Assembly (NCBI GenBank): GCA_001970855.1
Contig: LSSN01005947.1
Location: 1 to 14,075 of the forward strand
Length of the DNA: 14,075 bases
DNA from: Smittium culicis
Lineage: Eukaryota; Kickxellomycota; Harpellomycetes; Harpellales; Legeriomycetaceae
Reading direction: 5' to 3'
In this document: positions 1-8,673 of the stretch, piece by piece
How positions within the stretch are numbered: the stretch's first letter is position 1
Layout of the letters: each line of letters opens with the position of its first letter
The notes under the pieces: generated by a model
Told to the model about the DNA's origin: nothing
Seen by the model: the letters and a program-made list of their open reading frames with translations, nothing else
Database searches by the model: none
Translations under genes and position numbers: made by a program

Positions 1-1773
1 TGATGATTTTTGTGAGGGATTTGGGCTAACTTCAGCATTAAGAGTTTCTTCGCTGCTGTTGGTATGGATAGATTTTCGAGAATCGTCATAAGGTTTGTTG
101 GCGTGCTTGGATTTGTTGGTAGAAATAGCATTTTGGTTATAAGTTGATCGAAGAGTTTTACGAGAAGGAATATTTTTAGGGGCTTTGGGGATAGCAGAAA
201 CAGTTGACGAAGAGGCAGATGATTGTAGTCCTTTAACCCAAAGTTTAAGCTCCAAAACACTGCATCTTTTTTCTTCAGGGCAGAATACGTTTGAAACTAA
301 AAAGTCAGCCATTTCTTTAGGGAGTCTAGGAAATTGGGAGCAGAGGTAACGGGAGCCGTCGCGCAAAAAGTCACAAAATCTGAAGCAAGAGTCAGTGCTT
401 GGGTCTTGCCATGGTGATTCACCAAACAGGAGATTGAGTAGTAAAATTCCGAGGGCCCAAACGTCAGAAAGTCTGGGAGAGTATTCGTCAACGTTGCCAT
501 AAATAGTTTTGTCTGGAATATCAAGACCACCGTTACGGTTTTCGTAGCTCATGTATGGTTTACTTCCACATTCAAAGTTCGTTGAGTAAGTTTCTTTGGT
601 AGCGAGGCCAAAATCAGTGAGTTTCAAGTCGCCGTTAGGGTTGACGATGAAGTTTTCAGGTTTTAAATCCCTATGGTAAATCTTGAGGGAGTGGATGTGA
701 GATACAGCTTCAAGCATTTGTTCAAACAATCTGAGAGCTTCCAAGAATTGGTGGTCTTTTCTTTCAGCAGAGCCAAAGTTTGGATGTTGCATTATATAGT
801 CATATAAATCAGTACCAGTAACGCGTTCCATTACCAAGAAGAGCCAGCTGTTGTAGGAAAAGTGGTGGAAAAGCTTAACAACGCTAGGAGAGCTGGAAGA
901 TATTTTGTGTAGGTTGATTTCTTCAATTTGCATATCTTTTTGAGATTCAGTAAGATTATGGCGGGAGAGGCACTTGAGGGCATAGTTCTTGTTATCAGAG
1001 AGATTTCGGGCGAGGTAAACAACGGCGTAAGTACCTTCGCCGAGCACATTAACGAGCTTATAATCAGTACTAGATTCGTCGTCAGAAATAATGGATCCGA
1101 TTTCAAAAGGGAGGTTGTCCAAGTTGACGTATCCAGGTACTTGATAAGATTCAGCAGGAGAAATGGGGATAGGGGACTTGATGCTAAAAACAGCATTGTT
1201 GGTGACAAATTTGCTGGATTCGTACAAGTTCTTACTGGAAATTTCATTGAGGCCTTTGGGGAGGTTAGCAGGTTTTCTGTTTAATTGGTAGTAGTTGTCA
1301 GCCGGGGTGAATTGTTTAAACCTTTTGTCATTGATTTTTGGTTTGTGTTGGATTGAGGAATCCTTGAGCTTTTTGTTGGAGGTATTGGTGTTGAAAATAC
1401 TTTTGACTTTTGGGCTGGGTCCATTTTTGCGCCAATGGGGTTGATCAAATGCATGGAATGAGTTTTTTTGTAGATCATACTTTTGGGCAGAGGAGTTATT
1501 TTTGATGTCGTAGTAGCTGAACTTTAGGTCGCTTGGAGATATGTAACTGTTTTTGTGGGAGTAGTTACCGGAGTCGAAGCTTGAGGTAATATCAGGTCTA
1601 GGTTTGAGATTATACAAGCCGTTGTCAACGCCATAGAAGGCGTTATTTTTAGTTTTGTTATCAGCTCTGGCGTTTGGGTAATCGACTCTGATACTGGATA
1701 AATCAGTCACGGAATCGAATCTAGATTTTTTTGAATCTAAGCCACTTGCGATTGAGCCGTCATATACAATCAT
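1..1773 (-). CDS. Ser/Thr protein kinase, Ran1/Ksp1/Sks1-like (3' end outside window)
   Basis: An open frame of 591 codons starts at the ATG at 1773-1771 and reaches base 1 without a stop, so the C-terminus is missing. Residues 1-230 form an N/S/K-rich, probably disordered leader. The kinase domain spans about 238-514: glycine loop GEGTYAVV (245-252), ATP lysine in YALK (K267), alpha-C glutamate near E285, catalytic HRDLKPEN (367-374, D369), DFGLA (387-391), activation segment ending CGSKPYMSYE (402-411), and SDVWALG (436-442). After the domain comes an S/T/N/K-rich tail. The order of motifs, and especially the CGS-x-x-YMS stretch before the Glu, matches the fungal Ran1/Pat1, Ksp1, Sks1 and Vhs1 family, which acts in nutrient signalling and meiotic control. 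The family is recognised; the exact orthologue is inferred. The APE motif reads SYE, with Tyr in place of the usual Pro, but all catalytic residues are present, so the kinase should be active. No introns are seen. Confidence 0.9.
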   Translation of the reverse strand, partial: MIVYDGSIASGLDSKKSRFDSVTDLSSIRVDYPNARADNKTKNNAFYGVDNGLYNLKPRPDITSSFDSGNYSHKNSYISPSDLKFSYYDIKNNSSAQKYDLQKNSFHAFDQPHWRKNGPSPKVKSIFNTNTSNKKLKDSSIQHKPKINDKRFKQFTPADNYYQLNRKPANLPKGLNEISSKNLYESSKFVTNNAVFSIKSPIPISPAESYQVPGYVNLDNLPFEIGSIISDDESSTDYKLVNVLGEGTYAVVYLARNLSDNKNYALKCLSRHNLTESQKDMQIEEINLHKISSSSPSVVKLFHHFSYNSWLFLVMERVTGTDLYDYIMQHPNFGSAERKDHQFLEALRLFEQMLEAVSHIHSLKIYHRDLKPENFIVNPNGDLKLTDFGLATKETYSTNFECGSKPYMSYENRNGGLDIPDKTIYGNVDEYSPRLSDVWALGILLLNLLFGESPWQDPSTDSCFRFCDFLRDGSRYLCSQFPRLPKEMADFLVSNVFCPEEKRCSVLELKLWVKGLQSSASSSTVSAIPKAPKNIPSRKTLRSTYNQNAISTNKSKHANKPYDDSRKSIHTNSSEETLNAEVSPNPSQKSS

Positions 1774-1849
1774 TTTAGTTCTTCAAGAAGTAATGAGTAA
1801 AGAAAAATACAGGTAAAGTTCGATATTTTGATGAGAAAAAGTTATTTTC

Positions 1850-1857
1850 TTAAATAT
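1850..1857 (-). promoter_or_regulatory. Possible TATA-like element of the kinase gene
   Basis: On the minus strand TATTTAAG lies about 77 bases upstream of the kinase ATG, similar to the TATA-to-ATG spacing of the other genes here. The region is so AT-rich that a chance match is quite possible. Confidence 0.2.
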
Positions 1858-2021
1858 TTTGATGGAATATTGAAAGTATTAGAAGATACAGGCGAGGGGG
1901 AGGTTCTTAAGTTATTTTTTTATTTTTGGTTTTCTATTTTTTTTAAGTGGGATTTTCTAAAATAAATTCTTGCTTGTAAATAAAAAGAATGACCTTTATT
2001 TGGATTCAGCTTGAAGGGGAT

Positions 2022-2031
2022 GGGGGGGGGG
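2022..2031 (+). repeat. G10 homopolymer run
   Basis: Ten consecutive G bases follow a GGGG-AT, giving a local G-quadruplex-prone stretch about 250 bases upstream of the kinase ATG. Confidence 0.8.
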
Positions 2032-2773
2032 TGTAGTTCCAAGAAAGTCAAGATACTTTGAATTACAACAAGTAGTGTAATATTACAGTATTGAAAATAG
2101 ATAAATTTTCAAAAGATTGATGAGTTGGTTGATAAAATATTTGGAGATAATTGATAAAATTAAAGTCTATATTGATTGATAAATTGCCAGCAAAACACCG
2201 ATAGAAGAAAAGTAATAAAAGGTTTGTAAAAGATTGAAATATTTTTATACTAAAAATACTATGTAGTTGAATGTGTATATATAAATTTCATTGTTTTATG
2301 GATTCTTAGTTAAAAAAAGTTTAGTCAAGTATATTCGATGCTTAAGCTTTTTAAAAATTCTTAATTTTAAAACCTTGGCTGGGGGAGGGGGGTAAGATTA
2401 AAAAAAGAATTTTGAGATTGTAGTAGGTAATAAAAAATTAAATGCGCATTGCCAAAATATTCTGATAGTGGTGAAAGTTATAAGGAGAATTAATGTTTAG
2501 TAATAATAGGGAGCAAGAATTTAGTACTTGTCTAGAGATATAGTTAGCGGGCCCTTTTGAAAATGTAAATGTCTATGGGCGCGATAAAAAATGGAGTAGA
2601 AGGGGAGAGTACGTTAAAGAGCTAGTAAGTATAAAATCTATATGAATCAAGCTTTTTTAGTGTATGTTTAAGAAAAAAAAGGTTGATATAGCGGAGATGG
2701 GGGAGTTGAGATAGGGGGTAGTATAGAATAATTTTCCTATGTATGAATGAAGAGAGGAATGGAAAGTAGTGAG

Positions 2774-2791
2774 TGGGGGGTGGGAGGGGAG
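2774..2791 (+). repeat. G-quadruplex-type cluster
   Basis: A run of six G, then T, three G, A and four G provides four adjacent tracts of three or more G, which is enough for an intramolecular G-quadruplex on the + strand. Folding is inferred from the pattern alone. Confidence 0.5.
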
Positions 2792-3435
2792 TAAGAAGGA
2801 GAGGAGATATAGAGATAATGGCTTTAATTAATTAATAGTATAACTTGTAAAAAGCTATTACGAATACAAAATTATTTAATAGAAAATGGAAACTGCAGTG
2901 GTTTTTTCATAAAAAAAATAAATTCGAAAGAACAGACTATTTGGTGGTATATATAGAAAAATAAGTGATTTGCGCCTAGACTGTAAAAAGGGGATTAGTT
3001 TGGGGAGGAGGGGGTTATATTATGCGAGTTTCAAGTTTATAGAGCGAGGCTAATTAGACAACGGGCAAATAAGTTTACAAGCAAGCGTATGGAGCATATT
3101 AATAAGCTTATGAGTAACCTAATTTGACAGCAGACTGTATAGCTTAGATGAAGGCCAATCTGACAACTGACACCTTTTTTTTTTTGTTTTTATTTTTAGT
3201 GAGAAATAATACTTTGACAATAGACGACAGGGAAATTTGGGAATGATTTCAAAAAAAGTGGGCAATTATATGATTAGAAGAGGGATTTAATTGAGCCGAC
3301 TAGACTATACGCTGGAATTTGGCGGATTGAGTTGACAAAGTTGATTGAGTGGGCGCTGGGACTGGCAGGGAGGCCTGATTTGACAGGGAGTTTGTGTTTA
3401 TTAGAAATGCGCTTTTTGATTGAGTAAGCGCTATC

Positions 3436-4813
3436 TATTTATTTGAAATGCACTTTCTTAGTCTTTTCGCAGAATAATCACGACATCATCTGATTCGAAG
3501 CTGAAAAACTCGCTTAAAGCCGTTTTCCCAATCGAACAATGCATTCCTTCATAATGAAAAGAGAAATGTTGAGTTCTCATTTTTAGAATCCAAAAAAGCT
3601 TATGACTAACCTTGCGCATGCCCAATCCCTTGCAAGATCCCAGTATATCCAATAGCTGCTCTTTAAATATTGCTCAAATGTAGAGGGTTTGACCAATAAG
3701 TGCAATGTATGCTAATGTCATGTAAAATGCAGCCAATAACTGCTTCGAATTTTTAGCTCACATTGAGCTGCCCTTAATAATCATTTCCGATAATTAGTAA
3801 TATGCGCTTATGGATTCGCTATTAAATTAGTTTTTTTTTCAGGGAGCGTTAATGACATACCAAAAAACAAATCATAAATATTATCAAACCACTGATTTCT
3901 AAGCGCTAATTTTGTTTTAAAAAAAAAAATTATCACCTCTTAAATTTTTTATATTTCATCAGGGTTACGTGAGTGGTTAAGGCGAAGAGAGCGTGATAAA
4001 AATGTTTTTAGGCGGAATTTCCCTATTGGACACATACTTTATTCGCATATTGCTGTACAGCACACAATTAAAACAGAAAAACAAAGAGAATTAAAGCCAA
4101 GTCGAGCGAAAATTATTTGCTCTCGCCAAATAAGCAACTTATTAAAAAAAAAAAGAGGAGAAAAGAGGAGGCAATTAAAACAAGCTTTTTTTTTAAATCG
4201 CAGCATAAAATGCCATTCATTGTATTATTATTATTATTATTTAGTTTTATAAAGTGGGAAATAATGCCATTTGTAGGCCCAATCACGATCTCGCATAAAT
4301 TATTTAGCTTTTAGTCACCTGAAATAACTTTCCAAATTAAGGCATAACCAAAAACATAAAAAAAAAAGAAAAAGTTGACATCTAATTAATAGTGGAGTAA
4401 AGGTTCTATATACTTCTAATTCACACTCGTCCAATCTCGCCTGATATTGAAAAAATTCCATGAAGATAAAATCAGGGCGCTTATTTTTTAAGCTTTAAAT
4501 CGCCTGAGACTTAAATGACTCGCACTTTCTAGGCCCTTTTTTACATTTCTAAAGCATAATTGCTAGTAAGTCATTTTGACGCACTAAATATGTCGTTAAA
4601 TTGGTTGGAAATCGGTCCAATGGATGCTGAGGCGGAGAATCAGATTGCTTTATTTCCCTTATATTAAAATTGTTTGCTCAGCTATTTTGGCCAAAGCTTA
4701 CAGCCTAAACAGGCATAATTTTCTGTATTAGACAAAGTATTTCCCTTTCTCTGTACCCACTCATCGCGAACCCCACATATACTACACAAAACGCAATATC
4801 CGTGGAATTTAAG
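3436..4813. other. Gene-poor spacer, C-biased, with possible coding remnants
   Basis: The G bias ends abruptly near 3435 and C exceeds G from here on. The part 3458-3673 is less AT-rich than its surroundings and holds a minus-strand frame of about 72 codons after an upstream stop (TGA at 3676-3674), ending in TAA, with internal ATGs but no recognisable domain. A 25-codon ATG frame at 4590-4667 (+) is also richer in G/C than its surroundings. Neither is enough to call a gene. A TTA trinucleotide run occurs near 4222-4241. Confidence 0.4.
4222..4241 (+). repeat. ATT/TTA microsatellite
   Basis: About six perfect copies of a three-base ATT unit lie in otherwise AT-rich spacer. It is simple sequence with no linked gene. 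Confidence 0.7.
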
Positions 4814-4938
4814 AATTGCCTATATTTTGTTCAGCTGTAATTGCCTAGAATTTGCTCAGCTGTAATTGCCTAGAATTTTCACAGAGTTAATTACATATAG
4901 TTTGTACATCAGTGATTGCCTAGATAATGGATATAACA
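4814..4938 (+). repeat. 25-bp tandem repeat (minisatellite), about 4.5-5 units
   Basis: Units start at 4814, 4839, 4864, 4889 and 4914, exactly 25 bases apart. Units 1-3 begin AATTGCCTA (unit 1 has AATTGCCTATA) and units 1 and 2 end TCAGCTGT. Unit 4 is diverged (AATTACATA), and unit 5 keeps the start (GATTGCCTAGA) but decays after about 12 bases. Divergence rises from left to right, as expected of an ageing array. No frame runs through it. Function unknown. Confidence 0.85.
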
Positions 4939-5570
4939 GTTAGTGCTGACTTTCTTGTTTCTATAGCCTCGAAAAAGAAAATATTGGATTTTGATTTTTT
5001 TTTTCCCTTTAGAATACAACAATTAGCACTGGAAATTGCCTGTTTTGGGTGGCGGAGCAACTATTAACTCCTATACCAACTACCTCTAAACTTTATTTGC
5101 CCGCTTTTTCCTAAATAAGTATTATATGTACCCTAAACTATAAACTCCTATAAAAAAAACAAAGTCAAATCTAGTTATATGTGCCTAAAACGCCTCTATT
5201 TTTGTTTTTGCATTTCAATCGACAGTAATTAGCTCCATAGAAAAAGAGTAATTAATTGCCACAAATATATATATTCATATCCACTTCACAATACTTAGCC
5301 AATAGGTATAAAATAAACACTCAAATAGATCAAACATTATATCACAGCCCATCCGTTATTGGTTGTTTTATTATTAATAAGTACCGCTTGAACAATATTG
5401 CTTTTTAATACACTTTTAATTTGCAATATTAAAAAGATGGCAACTTTTGAAAGTAAACAGTGGCATCCCACAAAAAAAAAAATTGAAATAATTGATCCAA
5501 TATACTAACCAAAAATATAAATCAATCTAAGGTAGCTGACTTTAACTTTATGTAATTTAGTATAGAGGAT

Positions 5571-5604
5571 CCCATAAAAAAAAGGATTTATGGGCTTTTT
5601 TTTT
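5571..5604 (+). other. Stem-loop followed by T-tract
   Basis: CCCATAAA (5571-5578) pairs perfectly with TTTATGGG (5587-5594) around an 8-base purine loop, and CTTTTTTTTT follows directly. The layout resembles a hairpin plus oligo-T stop, as used by RNA polymerase III or intrinsic terminators. No RNA gene is recognised upstream, so a terminator role is only a suggestion. Confidence 0.4.
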
Positions 5605-5755
5605 ATACCAGTCCTGCGTCTTGGTACAACTTGATCATTTATTTATTCAAAGTACCTTAAAAGCCACTATTAACGCACCAGCTCTAACCACAAAAAACAG
5701 TATGGAAATACGGTGGCTCAAATAACTGAGACCCATATAATTTTTTGTAAATTAC

Positions 5756-5801
5756 AGCGAATACATGTATAAACTTGTATACGTGTATACTTATATTCGC
5801 T
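5756..5801. repeat. 46-bp imperfect inverted repeat
   Basis: The outer arms AGCGAATA (5756-5763) and TATTCGCT (5794-5801) are perfectly complementary. Extending inward, 16 of 19 positions pair, through an alternating TATA/GTATAC core that also contains the 10-bp palindrome ATACATGTAT. It could be a protein-binding site, a cruciform or the remnant of a very small inverted-repeat element. Confidence 0.6.
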
Positions 5802-6968
5802 AGTTTGACTTTCAGTGACGATATCCTCTTTACACACTTTAGTTATTTATAAAAACAACCATAAATATACCAAAAATACGCCATATCGCAATTCTTAAAC
5901 ACACCCATATCATCAAAAAACGTTCCTTTTCAAAATATATTGCCAAAATTTCATACTCTATTTTTTATTTGCTTCTCTTCAATTGTCACGCAATAAAAAA
6001 AAAAGTCGCTTTGAAAAACTCTTGAATATTTCACGATTTGAAATACATTTGCAAACTTTATTTTTTATTAGTTGCAGATTTTTAATATATTTTTCTCAAT
6101 ATAAAATGCTCATTTATTACACTATTAAAAATTTTACAATTCGTTTTTTTTATTCCGCTTTAATGTTACCAAATGTGCTAAACATCAACAAAAAATTCAT
6201 ATTTTCCATTATTACTAATCATTTCAAATATTTATTAATAATATAAAAATAAAATGTTGTTCGCTCACAAGCTTCCCACTGATCGATTTGATACTCTCTA
6301 AATACGTTTTAGTCGTAAATAGTAAGAAATCATCGCAATCAGAAAACCGCTTACTAAAAAAAATCATCTCCTACAAATACTAAAAAAATTAAACCTCATC
6401 CATTACTAGCTACCTTTTTTTTTTTAAATTTTTTCAGTAATATATGTTGCCGATTAAACTTTTACTTTTAATTTTACAAGAGGCTAGCTTGAATTTATTT
6501 CATCAATTTTTTTTATCAAAAATCAAGACATAATATCTAGTTCGACTCAAATACATTTACGTTTTATTTATGGTTTTACTTTAATACCTGTACTATTCGT
6601 AAAAGTAGATAGAATTGCAAGCTCCTAACTATATATATGGGATATACTTATAGTACGAGAAACTAATTTTATTCGAGATTTTATTCGATAATACTAATTA
6701 TGCGACTTTATTGGCTAATCTAATTAATCCACTTGACATTAGCTTCTAGTAATAATATAAAAATATAAATAAAATTTGAAGCAAAGGAAAAATTTAATAG
6801 AAAATGTTCCACTCCTCAAAATAGCCTCCCATATATGTGGATGGTTTGTAATGGGATGGATATTTTATCCATATTATTTTTTCGCTCTATTGTAACGTAA
6901 TTTTCGAATAGTTGTGAAGCTATGCAAACAAACAAAAATTTAATTTGTTTGTAATATTACTATATTAG

Positions 6969-7157
6969 CCCTTTCGCTCGCGGTAGACTATTTTTGATCT
7001 ACCAAATATTTCCAACTGATTTAAATTAGTTTAATATAGATCCGGGGCCTTAAGAAATATTGTTAATTTGTACAATAGCAGCAAATAATAAATTTACATA
7101 CTAACCTTAAAAAAACCAATAATTTTGGTTTTTTTAGAAGTCTTGGACGGGAACATG
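6969..7157 (+). mobile_element. Degenerate copy C of the TTAA-flanked MITE family
   Basis: The left end CCCTTTCGC and the subterminal CTATTTTTGA followed by CTACC match the left ends of the two better copies at 10843 and 11090. The left flank is TTAG (6965-6968) instead of TTAA. At the distance expected from those copies, the right end reads GAACATG followed by TTAA (7158-7161), where they have GAAAGGG-TTAA. Its length of 189 bases agrees with 191 and 190. It is an older, decayed member; the left end is clear, the right end is inferred from spacing. It carries no coding sequence. Confidence 0.55.
7108..7136. repeat. Perfect 12-bp hairpin inside MITE copy C
   Basis: T followed by AAAAAAACCAA (7109-7119) is complementary to TTGGTTTTTTT (7125-7135) and A7136, around a 5-base loop TAATT. 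The arms have no mismatch although the surrounding element is decayed. Confidence 0.7.
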
Positions 7158-7161
7158 TTAA

Positions 7162-7800
7162 GGTTCAATATATTGTTTGCTCTAACAAGAGATTTATTTT
7201 TGAAAAAATAAGGTTTTGCAATTTGAATGGTGTTCAGGTTTTGTTTTGGTTGAAAATAAAAATAGTAAATACTTCTGTGAGATGTAAACTCAAATCAGAA
7301 GCTCAATGATATCAACAAATTCAATTTTTTTAGTATGTGCATAATTATATGATTGCTTATAACTTGAGTGATTTATCCTACTTCAAACAATGCTAAGGTG
7401 GATCTATTTGTTGTTACTTAGCATCAGAAACTCTTTAGGTGTACAGCGATTAGACCGTCAGAAGATATTTATATGTATTATAGTATTGATTTTTTATTCC
7501 TTACAGCCAACATGTTTGTTTTTTTAGTATATATTACTCCATAGCATCTAATATTGTTGTTGTACCAATAAAATTCCATACTTAAAAAAATACTTATTCA
7601 GTGCTTATACTGAAAACAGAAAAATAATTAATTTAGGATTTGATAATTTAGGAATAGACGCTAGCTAATTACTGGTATAATGTTATTGTTTATAAATACG
7701 CTAAATTATTTCTAGCAGTGTGTGATCCGATATAATTTTAGTCTGATTTACATTCCAAAAAAAAAAATAAGAATGAAACTTTTATTATTTCTTTTGGTGA
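7162..7800. other. AT-rich spacer, nothing recognised
   Basis: There are no supported frames, RNA genes or repeats in this stretch upstream of the first 2H phosphoesterase gene. Confidence 0.6.
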
Positions 7801-7818
7801 TGAGCTCTTTTATATAAA
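7801..7818 (+). promoter_or_regulatory. Core promoter of first 2H gene (TGAGCT + TATATAAA)
   Basis: TGAGCT (7801-7806) is followed by a TATA box TATATAAA (7811-7818), 64-71 bases before the ATG at 7882. The same TGAGCT word precedes the TATA box of the paralogue at 9888, so this is likely inherited from a shared ancestral promoter. Confidence 0.6.
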
Positions 7819-7881
7819 TTACATTAGAATTTTACACAATAGATTTCTTTCGCTAGAGACAGGTGCCATCATAGATAAAAA

Positions 7882-8673
7882 ATGATGAAAACACTATTTT
7901 TATTGTGCGTATCGATTGCACACGCGTCACTAATAATTCAAAAAAGCAGCAGCAACAACCTTTCAAATATAGACGTGCTCAGTGATGAGCCTGGAATTTC
8001 AAACCTAGATACAGATCAGTTCGCGCGAAAGTATAAGCTGAGCAAAAAGATTTACAAAGCCAGGAAAGAAAAATTCATAAAGCACGAAGGCGACGAGCTT
8101 TTTGGAAAGTACTTGGCGATGAACATTCCGTACCGCCCAGTACGCGACCTATTCGACGCATTGAACATGGATATGGGTAAAGGCAAGCTGAAATCTCCAG
8201 GGACCGAAGCGCATATAACCATTATCACGCCTCGCGAATACAACCTTGTCTTAAAGCAGGCTGGTGTCACTATCGAGGAAATTAGCGAGATCGCTGAAGC
8301 GTACAGAATACAGGAATCATTATTCAAGGTTCACTGTCTTGGACGAAGCTGTATTTACAACAGTGCACTACATAACCGCCAACCCCAACAGATCAGCACA
8401 AGCAGCAACACCACAAGCAGCAACAGCTTCGGCTCTGAAAAGCTTTGTACATACTACTTAGTAGTACGCGATATAGACCAAGATTTCCTCAGGGTCCGTA
8501 AAATGATATTTGACCTGTACTTGAGAAAGGGTGGGGAAAGGTCCTGGTTTGACCCGAGCGCATTTTGGCCCCACATTACAATAGGATTTGATGATAGAGA
8601 CCTGTTCATCCAAGACGGTGTATTTAAAGGTCCCAACTCGTGCATTAGCAAAATCAAAATGGTTAAGCACTAG
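7882..8673 (+). CDS. Secreted 2H phosphoesterase-like protein, copy 1
   Basis: An intact 263-residue frame starts at the ATG behind a TATA box. Residues 1-15 (MMKTLFLLCVSIAHA) form a typical signal peptide with an AHA cleavage site, so export is predicted. The mature domain has two HxTx motifs 120 residues apart, HITI at 111-114 (EAHITIITP) and at 231-234 (FWPHITIGF). These paired histidines are the catalytic signature of the 2H phosphoesterase superfamily, which acts on RNA 2',3'-cyclic phosphates, 2',5' linkages or related esters. The surrounding pattern (AGVTIEEI, CLGRSC, SWFDP-x-AFWPHITIGF, DGVFKG) resembles the fungal 2H type called Swiss Army Knife (2H-SAK), from memory. Cysteines 152, 157, 189 and 254 recur in the paralogue and may form disulfides. 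An S/T/N/Q-rich linker (about 167-183) is peculiar to this copy. Codons are richer in third-position G/C than in copy 2. The substrate is unknown. Confidence 0.88.
   Translation: MMKTLFLLCVSIAHASLIIQKSSSNNLSNIDVLSDEPGISNLDTDQFARKYKLSKKIYKARKEKFIKHEGDELFGKYLAMNIPYRPVRDLFDALNMDMGKGKLKSPGTEAHITIITPREYNLVLKQAGVTIEEISEIAEAYRIQESLFKVHCLGRSCIYNSALHNRQPQQISTSSNTTSSNSFGSEKLCTYYLVVRDIDQDFLRVRKMIFDLYLRKGGERSWFDPSAFWPHITIGFDDRDLFIQDGVFKGPNSCISKIKMVKH

Larger units (their letters stand above)
1774..3435. other. Gene-free spacer with strong G-over-C bias on the + strand
   Basis: No convincing frame is present on either strand. G greatly outnumbers C: for example 2701-2760 has about 20 G and 2 C. It contains several G-runs: G10 at 2022-2031, a cluster around 2381-2395, another at 2775-2790 and one near 3001-3014. 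As the kinase gene is transcribed leftward, its upstream sense strand is C/T-rich. Loose TTGATAAA-type and TTGACA-type words recur but form no regular array. Confidence 0.6.
4939..6968. other. AT-rich gene-free spacer, C over G
   Basis: There is no ATG-started frame with recognisable content. The longest open stretches (for example 5983-6246) are low-complexity F/I/K/N peptides without an ATG start. Structured sequence is limited to a stem-loop at 5571-5604 and an imperfect palindrome at 5756-5801, listed separately. Confidence 0.6.

Noticed and set aside
928..1284. 118-codon + strand frame over the kinase region
   Set aside because: It is an antisense shadow of the kinase frame, which carries all canonical kinase motifs.
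2129..2185. Three TTGATAAA words spaced 22 and 25 bases
   Set aside because: Spacing is irregular and the sequence between the words is not repeated, so it is not a tandem array.
3341..3434. Two copies of TTGATTGAGT followed by GCGCT, 75 bases apart
   Set aside because: There are only two short copies without extended similarity, so this may be chance in a G/T-rich stretch.
3480..3500. Box B-like word on the minus strand (CTTCGAATCAG)
   Set aside because: It has no matching box A or cloverleaf, and the word fits better inside the weak minus-strand frame.
3961..4040. tRNA-like box A (GAGTGGTTAAGGCG)
   Set aside because: It resembles the D-arm of Leu/Ser tRNAs, but no box B (GGTTCRAnnCC), no acceptor-stem pairing and no T-arm follow at the required distance.
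4117..4314. 65-codon frame rich in K, then hydrophobic
   Set aside because: It is produced by an A-tract and an ATT microsatellite, with no ATG at its start and no support.
5983..6246. 87-codon frame rich in F/I/K/N/Y
   Set aside because: It starts at TTG and its composition is that expected of random AT-rich sequence.
8052..8461. Alternative frames on both strands inside 2H copy 1
   Set aside because: The main frame has a signal peptide, both HITI motifs and a paralogue; the overlapping frames have no counterpart that makes sense and are explained by its codon composition.
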